The notes: a model not told the origin generated them from the sequence alone. 64,000 nt of DNA from Isoetes taiwanensis (GCA_021234155.1 JAJEKV010000030.1:7991890-8055889), one strand, 5' to 3'; shown: positions 45,000-58,599, counted from the stretch's first letter. A program made the numbers and translations.

Positions 45000-45835
45000 G
45001 GACTCATCCATTGGGAGCTCTCACACCTACTATCAAATCCAATATCTCATCCATTAGAAGCTGACTCATACCTACTGTATTCAACATTCATTTGTTAATC
45101 TATGAGGAGCTTACTGCCACTTACTGCCAATTCCAAAGTATCACTCATGAGGAGTTGACTCACACCTACTACCAATTTGAAAGTATCACACATGAGGAGC
45201 TGACTCATGCCGACTACAATTTCAAAGTATCACCCATGTAGAGCTTATACACACCTACTACCAGCACCTATCAATTTCGAAGTATCATCCATTGGGAGCT
45301 TACTCACACCTATTGCCAATTCCAAAGTTGCACCCATTAGAAGTTGACTTACACCTACTGACAATTCCAAAGCATCACACATGAGGAGTTGACTCATGCC
45401 TACTACAATTTCAAAGTATTCCTCCATGTAGAGCTTGTACATAACCTACTACCAACACCTCTCAATTACAAAGTATCATCCATTGGCAGCTTACTCACAC
45501 CTACTGCCAATTCCAAAGTCGCACCGATTAGAAGCTGACTCAAGCGTACTACCAATTACAAAGAATCACATATGAGGAAAGCATCACCCATGTAGCTCAA
45601 CGTCCATATCGATGTCACTGAACATTTGACTGAGAAGTTTACTGTCACTCTACCAATTCTAAAGAATCACCTATTACCTACTGTCAATTCCAAAGCATCA
45701 CACATGAGGAAAGCATCATCCATGCGACTCAACATCCAATACTACCAATTCTAAAGAATAACCTATTGAGGAGCTATACCTACTATCCATGAGGAGCTTA
45801 CTCCCACCTACTACCAGTTCCAAAGCATTGTATAT
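45000..45835. repeat. minisatellite of about 45 bp, degenerate
   Basis: About 15 diverged tandem copies of a 45-bp unit, for example GAGCTTACTCACACCTACTA followed by CCAATTCCAAAGTATCACCCAT, with occasional copies lengthened to about 55 bp. Some copies are truncated. Non-coding. Confidence 0.75.
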
Positions 45836-46985
45836 TTTAAAAACTTTCTATTCTTGGATTGGGCTTGCAAAACTTTCTATTTTTAGACTGAGGTGCCTTC
45901 CCATGAGCATTTAGAATATTCTAGAACATTCTATTTTATTTTTTTGCAAAGTTTCAAAATACTTTCTATTTTTAGACTGAGGGGCTTAATGAGACACTCT
46001 ATTTTTGGACTGAACCATGAGCATCTGAGCATGTGGAACATTTTGCTCTGCCTCTTTGCAAATTTTCACCAAACTTTCTATGTTTAGGCTGAGGTGCATC
46101 TAGAATATTCTAGCACTATCTAAAGCATCCCATTTTGATTTTTTGCAAAGTTTCAAAAAAACTTTCTATTTTTGGACCGAGTTGCCTACTCATGAGCATC
46201 TAGAAAATTCTAAAACATTCTATTTTTGCTCCTTGTAAAGCTTCAAAAAAACTTCCCATTTTTAGACTAGGGTGCTTACCCAGAGTATCTAGAAGATTCC
46301 AGAAAATAGAATGAGTATCTAGAACGTTCTAGAACATTCTATTATGAGTTTTTGCAAAGTTTCAAAAAACTTGTTATTTTTAGACTGAGGTGCTTATCCA
46401 TGAGATCTAGAGCATTCTAGAACATTCTATTTTGAGTCCTTACAAAGTTTTAAAAAAAATTACTATTTTACCAGGAGCATCTGGAACATCCCAGAACATT
46501 CTATTTTGAGTGTGTGCAAAATTTCAAAAAACTTTCTATTTTTAGACTGAGGTGCTTATAAAGTTTTTGAAAAACTTGCTACTTTGGCTTCTTGCACAGT
46601 TTCAAAAAAATCTTTCTATTTTTAGATTGAGGTGCTTATCCATGGGCATCTAAATCATTCTAGAACATCTAGAAATTCTAGAATCTTCTGAAGATTCTAG
46701 AAAATCTCGAACATTCTAGAACATCTTGGAACATTCTTGAGTTGATCAGCCCTCACCCTTTCCCAGGAGCATCTGAAACATCTTAGAACATTCTATTTTG
46801 AGTGTGTGCAAAGTTTCAAAAGAACTTTCTATTTTTTGACTGAGGTGTTTACCCTGAGCATCTAGAGCATTCCAGAACGTGCTTATCCATTCTCATGCTT
46901 ATCCATTCTCATTTAGATCATTCCAGAACACTCTAGAAGATTCTAGAAGATTCTTTTTAGAACATGATGGAACATTCTTGAATTG
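45836..46985. repeat. minisatellite of about 90-105 bp rich in TTCTAGAA
   Basis: Degenerate copies of a unit containing ACTTTCTATTTTTAGACTGA, GGTGCTTACC, GAGCATCTAGAACATTCTAG and TTTTGCAAAGTTTCAAAAAA. Spread through it are palindromic ATTCTAGAACATTCTAGAA steps, which fit the heat-shock element pattern of alternating GAA and TTC spaced by 2 nt. Confidence 0.7.
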
Positions 46986-47027
46986 ATCAGACCTCACCCT
47001 TAACTACGTGTGAACTTCCTTGGGCTA

Positions 47028-47075
47028 GTGGTATTGATCAGACCTCACCCTTAACTATGTGTGAACTTCTAATTA
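47028..47075. repeat. short direct repeat
   Basis: TTGATCAGACCTCACCCTTA appears at about 46,982 and again at 47,034, each followed by ACTAxGTGTGAACTTC. Confidence 0.6.
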
Positions 47076-47084
47076 TTTTAATAA

Positions 47085-47290
47085 ACCAATGCTTGGGCTA
47101 GTGATAAGTATTGAGGGGTTTGGAGGGCAAGGACCAGGGTTCTAATCTCTCACACAAGATGTGGGAGCACACGGAGGGCCAAGATCGCGCCATGTGGCAG
47201 GACCTTAATTGTCGATATGGCATGGAAGACTCACTCACGAACACTATTTCTTTGTTATGTTAGATACTCTTATGCAACCAACCAAACCCG
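47085..47290 (+). mobile_element. possible tRNA-derived SINE
   Basis: GGGCTAGTGATAAG resembles a pol III A box, and about 35 nt later GGTTCTAATCTCTC resembles a B box. The unit continues into GATGTGGGAGCACACGGAGG without protein coding. No A-rich tail or target duplication could be confirmed. Confidence 0.35.
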
Positions 47291-47464
47291 TCTTTCATCA
47301 TCTTATAGGATTAACAAAACAGGTCTTTAAATATCTTACATTAGGTCTTTCAAACTATTGAACGGCCTTTAATATCTCAAAACTACACAACTATTGGTAA
47401 ATGTATTCTTAATGCAAAAAAAAAAAAAAAAAAAAAAGACTTTATAATACTTAATAAGAATTAT

Positions 47465-47605
47465 ATATTTCATATTCGGAACAATTACAATGGCAAAGCG
47501 CAATATTACTTTTTTGGTCCATCCAATTAGCAATATTTCATACTAGGAACAATTACAATGGCAAAGCGCAATATTACTTTTTTGGTCCATCCAATTAACA
47601 AAACT
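47465..47605. repeat. 66-bp tandem duplication
   Basis: GAACAATTACAATGGCAAAG through TTTTTGGTCCATCCAATTA occurs twice in a row with few differences. A 23-bp A tract lies just upstream (47,417-47,439). Confidence 0.8.
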
Positions 47606-48079
47606 TACCTCATAATTTGCATTTATATAATCAGGTACTAGTGCAATTAGTCATAATTTGCCTACACTCCACTCTACAAAACTTGTTGGAGGAACATCTA
47701 GAGAACTTGTTGGAGGAACAAGGGTTGTAAATGTCCGATTGCACTTTTCAATATCAACCCACCCATTGCATAAAGTAGTTGCCCACTGTTACTCCATTTC
47801 CACACTATGTAGAAAATAATTTTGCGCTCCTCAGAACTATCATGTTCGTTCCCAAAACCTTTGACTAACATTAAATAACTCTAGCACAAACTCAACCAAA
47901 TTTTTAAAACATGAGATTGTATCTTCAAACATAGTTTGGAGGAAAGCGCATCCATTATCATCCTTGTGGAGCAAGTGTCTATGATGCTCATTAATTATAG
48001 TAAACTTGAAGGTCATAGAAATAAATTAATAAATAACTATTGTCATATATATCAAAAAAGTTTGTAAGAAAATACAAAA

Positions 48080-48215
48080 GGCTCTATCGTCTTACCTATT
48101 TGGCCATTTGTTTAGATGCATACAAAATGAAAAGGTCTTCATTTGGCCATTTGTTTGTATGCAAAAAAAAAGGTGCTCTCGTCTTCCCTGTTTGGCCATT
48201 TGTTTATATATGCAT
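48080..48215. repeat. three copies of a TTTGGCCATTTGTTT unit
   Basis: TTTGGCCATTTGTTTAGATG, TTTGGCCATTTGTTTGTATG and TTTGGCCATTTGTTTATATA, spaced 45-65 bp, each followed by CATAC- or CAAAA-like sequence. Confidence 0.65.
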
Positions 48216-48340
48216 ACATCATGGAAAGTGGGTCGCTGGTTTCGCCTCCGGAATGGAAAACGGCAGCATCATTCCGCTCAAGCGGTCATCTCCAATCGAT
48301 CAACAGGTAAAAAAATGCTGGCGCTCCCACTTCCCATGAT

Positions 48341-48440
48341 GTGGGGGGACGAAACAGGGTCGATGATTCCAGGACCCGCTCCCGGCTGCCGCCGGTCGCG
48401 GGACCCCCTGGAATCATCTCCCCTGTTTCCATCCCCCCAT
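48341..48440. repeat. GC-rich imperfect foldback of about 100 bp
   Basis: The arm GGGGGGACGAAACAGGG...ATGATTCCAGG (48,343-48,373) pairs with CCTGGAATCAT...CCCTGTTTCCATCCCCCC (48,407-48,438) at about 27 of 32 positions, with a GC-rich loop of about 33 nt. It could be a small foldback element or a structured RNA. No target duplication is clear. Confidence 0.6.
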
Positions 48441-49244
48441 ACATAACAATCCTGTTTTTAATGGCCATTCTTTTACATGTCTTTTCTTCGTGGCAAGAAG
48501 CCTCGGAGTCTCGAGAATGGTGCAACAATATAATCTTATTATTAAAAGAGTGCAATGCAAAATGGTGCAACAATATTCAATTTTAAAGCTTGTGAAAAAG
48601 AGCAATGCACCTTGTGTTGAATCTGTTAGAAAGGCCCGAGGGCAGATTGGCTCCGTAAGGTAGAGACATCTAATCGATCTACGCATTCTACGTGTTTAAT
48701 CCACAGAATAGACGAGATTGATAATGATCTAACCAGGATACAACCCTACAAGTATAGAAATTCTGAAAAAAAAAACAAAAACGTTATTGACAAACCTGCT
48801 GTTGGAATCCACATGGCCATGGCAGAAATGCCACCTCTAAACTCCTCGACAGCGGTGCAACTTTTCCAAAAGAAAGTCCTTGCAGAATATCCTCCCAAAA
48901 CTCTTTGAATGAATCTTTGCAAAACAATGGTCTATGTGGCTGCTTACAACAATTGCCAGATTAGATAGGCCAGCAGGGATTCTCCCATTGTCTAAAAGCT
49001 GTTCTGTCCAAGACGCCAGATTATCCTCTACAACTCAACATATAAAAATTAACTTTCAAAACCAGGCATCTTCTCGGGCTTCAAAACGTATTTTGCTTTT
49101 ATAATTTGCCTATCTATGGTGGAAACAAAGCAGAATTCTGAGACTTATTCTTAATGGCAATACTTGCACATTCTTCTGCTTCATCCGAGGTACTCTAAAA
49201 CCGTTAAATATAGTCCCTCTTCTAACATACAAGCTATGGCAATT

Positions 49245-52200
49245 TTAATTTGCTTGGATATATTCTGTTAGAACTTGCATTGCTAGATCTTTCGCTGTAA
49301 TTCCCCTTTCATCAGCTAGCTCGTTTAAAGCAGCATAGACATCAGCATCCAAATAAACTGGTGCCCCCCTGTTACCCCTCCTTGGGCCCTTATATGAGTC
49401 TATAAAACTCCTGAGTCCGTCAAAACCCTGCATAAACAGAAAAGCATTGATTGTAAAAAGTTTACCGTAAAAAAAACTAATAATTTTAACTGGCGACCAC
49501 AGACAATCTGAAATATTAATCCTCAAGCTGCAAGCTCTTGAATGGACCTCCCACTAGTTCACACATTCAACGCTAGCCTAAGTCCTTTCTGTTTCCCTTG
49601 ATTCACAAGTGTTCTAGTAAAATCCACGATCGTTATCTCATTATGTTCTCCCGGGATAAACGCCACTAGAAAATGAGAAACAACGAATCTCAAGCTGCAA
49701 GCTTTTGTAAATGAACCTCATCTGATTGTGTTATTCCAGATACTGTTTCAGTAAAGCCTGTCTCAACAATGGCTTTCACAATCCCATCAGCATCATGCTT
49801 GCATGAATCACGATAGAAGGAAAACGGATTTTCCTTCCATTTCAGGGGGCAGCAAATATTGTTCTTAGTTTAGATGGTGGGGACTGGGGGAACACAATAC
49901 ATCTTCAAATTCACTCAAGTGACAGAGGCACTAAAGGGGTGAAGCCTGGAACAATGTAGACGTAGCTACCACAAATAAATCTTATGCAAGCTTTCCATCT
50001 CTACCTGTCTAATTGTGAAGTCGCCAAATGATTCCCCCACCAGCCTGCGTATCTTCCAGAAGTAAAACAACGGCTCCAGAACCTTCTCAAGATTTTGCAG
50101 CTTCACTCTTTCCATAAATGGTTCAGCTAATCTAGTTTGATTTGTATTTCCGCCAAGCCATATCTGTTATCAATAAAAAACTTTGGTAAAATATGTTCCT
50201 TCCAAAAACTATGATAAACACTATCAATATCTTTTTTAAAGCACAGCGAGAACAACCAGTCTCAGATCGTCTTGAACAATTCAGCAGACCTAAGGCTCTT
50301 AGACAATTTACCTACTTATTACCTGATAAGCATTTGGCCCGTCTCCTACAAGTCCAAGCTCCGCCATATATGGTCGTGCACAACCATTTGGGCAACCAGT
50401 TATCCGGACCACAATGGAATCTGACTCCTTCAAAGCAACCTACCACAGAAGACCTAATTAGACATTCATTGCCATACTCCATTAAGTAAAGAGTTTCCTA
50501 GATGAGATGCAATCTACAACTTTTTTTTTACCATGCAATAATATAGAATTCTGTTAAGCTTGACTGCACAAATTAAACATAATTTCCTCCCTTATTAACA
50601 ACAATTAGAAGGTACAAGTGCAAAACAAAGAGCTTTGGAAATTGCACCACGAGTAAACTAACAACAGATTTACCTTCTGAAACATCTCACGAATCCTTTT
50701 CAAAATATCTGGGGCCCCACGCTCGGCCTCAGCAATAGCAAGCGGACAAAGAGGTAAAGCTGGACAAGCCATTGCTGTTAAATTCAGAGCATCAATTTGA
50801 CGAGGTCCCTGCAATGGTTGTGTCAAATAAATTAGATTATTTGACATATGCCATCTAGTTTTGCAGTTCTGAGTAGCATACCAGCAATCCAACTTGTGCA
50901 AGACTTTTTGTAATACGCGATTTCCATGCAGGTTGAATATCACATAAAAGAAGATTCTGGTTGGGCGTAATTACAACATTTAAACCGTACTTTTCTATTG
51001 TTTCCCTGAGGACTTTCTTGGCATCACCCTTGATCCTCCCGTTGTCAACATGCACTCCAAAAAATTGTTTTCCATCTCCCTACATATGAAGAGCACTAGT
51101 TAGAATCCCATAATTCACCATACTAATCCATGATTGTAATAAGTTAATACCTGTTCATGCCAGCCAAGATAACTTTTAAACTCCCAAGAAGGAAGCTCTT
51201 GAAAGGGCTCAAACGTTTTGCCATAGTACTCTTCAACAACAGTCCTGAATTTCTCAATGCCCCACTCATGAATCAAATACTTCATCCGGGACATGCGCCT
51301 ATCATCTCGTCTCCCATAATCACGTTGAGTGACAACAATTGCTTTCACAGCCTGTAGAATATCAGACTTTGGCACGTACCCAAGTGGCTCAGCTAATCTG
51401 GGAAAGGTATGTTCCATCCGGTGAGCTCTACCCATGCCGCCTCCTACCTGTCAAATTGAAAATGATGCCTCTATCATCACCCCCTACTGACTTGAAGATC
51501 ATGAAACACAAGTTTCTTTACAAATTTCCTGTTCACTAACCTGAATGACTAATGTTGCAAATACAACTGCATGTTCTAAATCTAACCAACACTCTGGCAA
51601 TGTGACAAATCCAGGGTACATAAAATCTGAGAATTTTACATAATAGACTGCAAATGCACGTAAAAGAGTCAAACGTTCTGGGCACTTACAAAGATATTGT
51701 ATCCCTTCAGTTCTCCATAATCATCCATTATAGTCACAATGCCTACATCATTAGTGAGGATATCAACCGAGTTATCGGTAGGGACAGTAACAGCAATCTT
51801 GAATTTACGAGGAAGAAATTGAGTTCCATATATTGGTTCAGGCGAGCCGAGAAAATTCGTTCCATGGGAATTATCATCTCGAGCTTCAATGACATCAGGT
51901 GGATCTGCTGACATTATTTTTTCACCATCCACCCAGAGGTCATAATAAGATCCAGCTTGAGGTGCCAGAAGTGCAGCAAGCTTATCCGCGAGTTCCTGTG
52001 CATATATATAATCTTTTCTGTTCTTGAAAGGCGCTGATGGTGCTAATACATTTCGATTTAAATCTCCACAGGCACCAAGTGTTGATCCCATATTCCTAAT
52101 AATTGTACTCATCACAGATTTCAAATCTTTCTTTAGCACACCATGTAATTGAAAAGTTTGGCGTGTTGTAAGGCGCAATGTGCCAATGCCAAATTCATCA

Positions 52201-52845
52201 GCAAGTTTATCCATAACCAGATACAATTTATTGGAGACCTTTCCAGCAGGCTGCTTTGTCCGCAGCATAAATTGATAAGATTTTTCACCAGGCTTACGGA
52301 TTTCACGATTATCCTGTTGATAACTCCCGTGAAATTTTATAAGCTGTACGGCTGTCTCATTAATATTAGGGGCTTCAGTCTCAAGCTCCTCCTTCAGTGG
52401 ATACCTCAAATAATTGCTCTGTTCTTTCATTAGCTCCACCTTGCTCCTTTTTGCTACTGATGGTACGGGAGGTTTGACAGGCTGCAAAAATATCAAATGA
52501 AATAAAATAAAGGTGTCACTCAAATCGATGAAACGATTGCAGGAGCCTATCTTCTAAGCGTGATCAGAGACAAGCACAGCAAAACCATACACTTAGTAGC
52601 GTTTAACAGAAAGTTTTCTAGAATGGTCCCAACAAATTTCTGAATGTGGGTCTTACACTAACCGTTGTTACAGCGCGAACGACCGTAAGCTGATATCGAG
52701 AAACATGGGTTTGCTTGTCCTGCAAACCCAAGGCGATACGATTCATAGTGCGTAAACCACCTGCTGATCCCCACCATACTTGCAATCCGCCTGCTCCGGC
52801 ACCACCTTCAAGCACGCCTTTGAAGCAGGCAGCTTCTGTCGCCAT
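49245..52845 (-). CDS. SIR: plastid ferredoxin-sulfite reductase with C-terminal extension
   Basis: Eight exons on the minus strand: 52845-52663, 52481-51690, 51447-51151, 51079-50882, 50808-50674, 50439-50323, 50163-50005, 49427-49245. The sum is 2,064 nt, 687 residues, in frame throughout. The enzyme reduces sulfite to sulfide with six electrons from ferredoxin, using siroheme and a 4Fe-4S cluster in plastids. The cluster cysteines lie in [14 protein letters not shown] and [37 protein letters not shown] and GDLNRNV are the substrate/siroheme half. Exon 1 (basic, S/T/A-rich, low acidic) is a transit peptide candidate. The last exon adds about 45 residues after [27 protein letters not shown], then [13 protein letters not shown] and LTEYIQAN, which looks like a ribbon-helix-helix. 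Confidence 0.93.
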
Positions 52846-53186
52846 AGCAGGTCATTCACTCACATTTTGACACGATAATCCCTTTATAAGACTTTTGATG
52901 ATGTATGGTATGGAACGGACTTTCGCATGCCTAAATGTAAGTGGCTTTTAGAACTCTGTTTAGAGCCCGCCGCACGATGTCCAGGATAGGGCTATACATT
53001 TGTCTAAAATGCCCATCGAAACCGGGCATGAAGCTTTGCACCTCTAGAACCAACCAAAACGGATTTAGGGCACGTTCCCATGGAGGCCACCCAACCTAAA
53101 AAAAAAATGAAAAAACTAGGCCCATGAGATTTCGGCCCCAACCGACCTATTCTTGTAGATCTATGCTGCGGCCCCAGGAAATTTCA

Positions 53187-53382
53187 CCAAGAAATTTTTA
53201 GGTGAAGAAAATTACCTCTTCTAGAGTTGAGGTCAAGGAGTTCGCATGCGCAAATCTTTCACAGACGGCACGGTCGCCTTTAAGGCAACTTGATTAGGTG
53301 AAGAAAATTACCTCTTCTAGAGTTGAGGTCAAGGAGTTCGCATGCGCAAATCTTTCACAGATGGCACGGTCGCCTTTAAGGC
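53187..53382. repeat. tandem duplication of about 94-100 bp
   Basis: GGTGAAGAAAATTACCTCTT through CGCCTTTAAGGCAACT occurs twice in a row, with one difference (GACGGCACGG versus GATGGCACGG). Confidence 0.85.
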
Positions 53383-53384
53383 AA

Positions 53385-53465
53385 CTAGATAGATAGATAG
53401 ATAGATAGATAGTAGATAGATAGATAGATAGATAGATAGAATTTTTTACGTCGAGCATCGAGCAG
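53385..53465 (-). mobile_element. (TAGA)n with LINE-type 3' end
   Basis: About 52 bp of TAGA repeats, with one TAG interruption, is followed by AATTTTTTACGTCGAGC. On the minus strand this reads GACGTAAAAAATT plus microsatellite, the same form as the 3' ends at 53.58 and 3.85 kb. Confidence 0.45.
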
Positions 53466-53529
53466 CCAGAAGGGATTTCTCAAAGAAACTCACTCTGCTA
53501 CTCCCAACTTGTCCAAGTTCGGCCCCTCC

Positions 53530-54400
53530 ATGGAATAAAATAGAATAGAATAGAATAGAATAGAATAGAATAGATTTTTTAACGTCCACGGAGACCAATA
53601 GGTCATGGGACCCATACAATGGGCTAATACAATCATTACTACTAGGATAAACAAACCCCTGCCTCGAAAGGTTTTCAAGGGAAAAACCTTTGCAGTAATG
53701 ATGATACTAGACAATCAGATATAATGACTACTGAGGGCTCAGTAATTGAAGACGTTCATCTAGAACCTCAAGTATGTATGATGCCAAGTCATGCACAGAT
53801 GGTGCTCTGAGAAGTTGTGGAAGCGTGGAATGGAATGCTAAGGTCAAAAAATGATTCCAGACTATCTCAAAAGCAGAGCAACTCAGAAGAGTATGGCTTT
53901 CATCTTCAATAACCTGTAACTGGCAACAGGTACATAGTCTCGCTTCTCGCGGCAATTGCGGATGCTCCCATCTACCTGTCTCAATTCGTAGCCTGTGGGA
54001 CCCCGTGCGAATTGATGCAATAGCTACAAGCTTGTTCCTGGACAATGAAGCAAGCAGATAAGCTTGGGGCCCTGGTGCCAAGGTGGGATTTATGTGTGCA
54101 TGATAATGACCAGTTTTCACTTGGGCCAAGGTAACTGCGTCCCATATCTTTTGAGAAAAACGACCATTGAGATATTGTTGCAAAAGCTCAGGATCGAATC
54201 GGCAAGCATCGCAAAGGGTTTCGTTGGTTTACCCCAATCCGCAAACCATGTAGTGCAATGCTCTTTCCAACGTCGTTTCAAACGCTGAGGAGATTCAGCC
54301 ATGGCAAGTGCAAGAACAGGATACCTATCATCATCCATGTGGTGCACCTTGCAGATATAGTGGAGATGGCGCTTCATGGCAGAATGTTGGAGATGGCTTC
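53530..54400 (-). mobile_element. 5'-truncated LINE with (TTCTA)n tail
   Basis: On the minus strand: end of ORF2 (54,377-53,728), 3' UTR, then GACGTTAAAAAAT joined to (TTCTA)n at 53,533-53,574. The protein end has GHYHAHINPTL, RIETGRWEHPQLPREARLC and TCCQLQVIEDESHTLLSC, a C-terminal zinc-knuckle region typical of plant LINE ORF2. A frameshift near 54,180 splits it. The 3' UTR has the conserved AAAACCTTTCGAGGCAGGGG segment. Confidence 0.75.
53728..54377 (-). pseudogene. LINE ORF2 C-terminal fragment
   Basis: Two overlapping frames. The upstream one has KRRWKEHCTTWFADWGKP (54,117-54,377). The downstream one has FSQKIWDAVTLAQVKTGHYH and the CxxC...H...C knuckle, stopping at TGA 53,728. Endonuclease and RT are absent. 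Confidence 0.7.
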
Positions 54401-54419
54401 ATGGAAATTGCAGCCTTAG

Positions 54420-55800
54420 GATTGGATGGTCAAAAGGAGGGCAGAGAAAAAAAATCTGGCCAAGACTTGGCACCTTGCCACCTCATCAGCAAAAGGTCAT
54501 TACAACCAATTCAACCGAAAGTTTTTGGATTGCCCCTTACCTTTACATCTTTCTGATATAATCGACACTAGTAAACGTGTGCCCGATGTTGCCGTGCATA
54601 ATTTGGGGTTCCTGTCTGTTGAAGACAATAAGTTGAAATTTGTGTTAATCCAAAATGGTTGTAATAAGATATTGGGATGGTCAAACATTTTAAAAAATAT
54701 ATAACCAGTGTTGTCATATATAAGTAGAAGCTTGGCTTTATATGGGTCTTCAAAGCTACAATGCAAACAAAATCAAAACCTTCAGGTGGCTGATCTTACA
54801 TCAAGGGCTAACAACCAACTACAAAAGACATAAAATGGATTCTAATATATCAGATTATTGTCCATTGGGTTGTGGTGAAATAGAAACATCCAACCATGTG
54901 TTATGGAATTCTGGAACTGGTCAGCTCAGATTCATAAAGGTACAATTGGAGATCGAGGTCTCATAGAGTTCCTCAACACAGATAACAGAATTTTATGTAC
55001 AACAAGGTCACTAGGCTGCTGGTCAATCTGGAAACACAGGAACAGGGTGGCTATGGAAAACAAAAATCCCAACATTATATGGCTAAAACAAACATTTCTG
55101 GCAGAATTAGCAATAACAGCAGTGGCACATAAGTCCTTGAAGGGAAAGAATTATGACACAGGATGGAATGCCTTTGGTAGATTTCAGGGTAACTATGATT
55201 TCTTTGTTCTTAATCTAACTGCTGATGATGACATGTTACACAGATGCCATGAGGAGACTGAATAGATGGGGAGCAGCTGACAGGGGGATGGGAGTAGCAG
55301 AAGACTCGGATAATGAAGACACAAATCTGGGCAGAATTGAAGAAGAGGAGCTCTTCATTCAACTAAAACAGGAAGTCATACATGCAACTGCTCTAAAAAG
55401 AATTCTTAAGAGGTCGGAAACATGGAGACACAATAACCTTAGGCCTTTTTTTATGAACCTGTTTCATAAGTGGCAGCAGAAGAGAGAGGCTCATGTCCTC
55501 TTGCTCCTGGATTTCACAAATTACCCAGTGGCAAAGCTTGATGAGCTACTGAATATCTTTGGCCGAAACAGGGTGCAGGATCTGACCATGCAGGATCTAA
55601 TTGATGCATAATGAGAACTTATTACTGAAGTATTTAAACTGTTTATGATTTTGATACTCTTATAAGTTTTCTCTATCTGACTATGATCAGATTTTTGGCA
55701 CTATTCCTAGTACTAGGAATGTGTTTTTTCCTACTGATATACCTTCTATGATATATTCCCTATTTATGTAATCTTTAAGTATGAATAGAAGTCACACCAA
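54420..55800 (+). mobile_element. L1-type LINE 3' fragment
   Basis: Plus-strand pieces: KTFRWLILHQGLTTNYKRHK, CPLGCGEIETSNHVLW (54,742-54,966), then CWSIWKHRNRVAMENKNP (54,903-55,265). These match the zinc-binding region and W-x-IWxxRN motif at the end of plant L1 ORF2. The last frame (55,225-55,611) gives a charged C-terminus ending QDLTMQDLIDA. The AT-rich 3' UTR runs directly into the TA repeat. Confidence 0.7.
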
Positions 55801-57500
<1,700 letters not shown>

Positions 57501-57659
57501 TGACAGGTAAGCAGTAATTCTACTCGGCTTTTCGCCCTTCACCATAAAATTTGTTAGTTCATTGCTTAAATAAAATCAAATAGCTTAGAAAACGTTATTC
57601 AAAATGAGATTAACTATTTTTTATTGGCCATGACCCATTTCGATCAGCCTAAGAACCTG

Positions 57660-58160
57660 ATTAGGCTGGACATCCATGCATTTTTTAAAAAATCTATTGC
57701 CTAAAAAAAACCTGGTTAGGCTGGACGTCCATGCATTCTTGAGAGTCTTCAGCATCCAAATGCACTATTTCTTCAAAGAACATTGGGGTCATCAACATCC
57801 AAGTGCACAATTGCTTCAAAGAAAACATTGTATTCAACATCGCCAGATTCGAAAAATCACCATCACAAAGACCGCTTGCCATAAATTTCTTAATCCCAAA
57901 GACTTCTCGGCCGAGAAGGGGCAAAGAACCAAGTTATACTTGGTAACTATTTCTGGAGTAGCGGCTTTGTCTTTTGCGGTAGAATCTCACCCGCCGCCTT
58001 GAGAGAGATGCAAGGGCAAGGGCCGCCGCCTTTTGATCAGGTCTATTAGCCGAGAGCGATTTAAGCTCTTGATATGCGCCTTCACGACACTCGCCATTAA
58101 GGGAAGTAAGACCGCACAACTTCTCATGCCTGTATGTGTATTAATGCCCCGTCCATGTGT
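57660..58160 (-). other. possible first exons of an unknown minus-strand gene
   Basis: A candidate first exon starts MASVVKAHIKSLNRSRLIDL (58,097) and reaches GGCGGCGG before a good donor GTGAGA (57,987). A downstream block (57,690-57,860) encodes a tandem VFFE(A/E)IVHLD motif with one frame break between copies, and the matching DNA repeats (CATCCAAxTGCAC...CTTCAAAGAA) are visible. No family is recognised, and the first exon could equally be an N-terminal targeting peptide. Confidence 0.3.
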
Positions 58161-58599
58161 GCATTCCAGCTCAAAGTGCAGATTTGTTCGTCCCCTTAGA
58201 GGAGTCATTGTCGCTTTAATTTGGAAGAAAATTCTAAATCTAGCCGGAAGCCATAGTAGAAACAACGCTATTTTAAGACAAGAACATGAGAACCGATTTT
58301 GCTCACCAGAGGTAGTTACTTGCTTGCTTCCCTCGAATCAAAGTCGGCACTTATTTCCATCATCCATATTCTTTTGTGGTACAAGAGAACAGATCAAATC
58401 TGGTCATCATTTTTGTTAGTGCATGCACAATCGGGAGGTCCCGTCGATGGTCGGCTTTTTTTTGTTCGCTTCGAGCAAAGGAAAAGAAAACGTAACCCTA
58501 AAAGTCCAATGAATTTTATGCTTTGGTGATACAAGGGTTATGAAATAATTTCCTTGCGAAAACTTATCTTATGTTATCCCCGCGAAAAATTGCTTAGCA

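Noticed and set aside
51541-51626. An open, splice-flanked stretch in sulfite reductase intron 2 reading [19 protein letters not shown]
   Set aside because: It has usable AG and GT borders, but its 86-nt length would shift the frame, and known sulfite reductases run from GYNIF straight into VGGGMG. It was left as intron.
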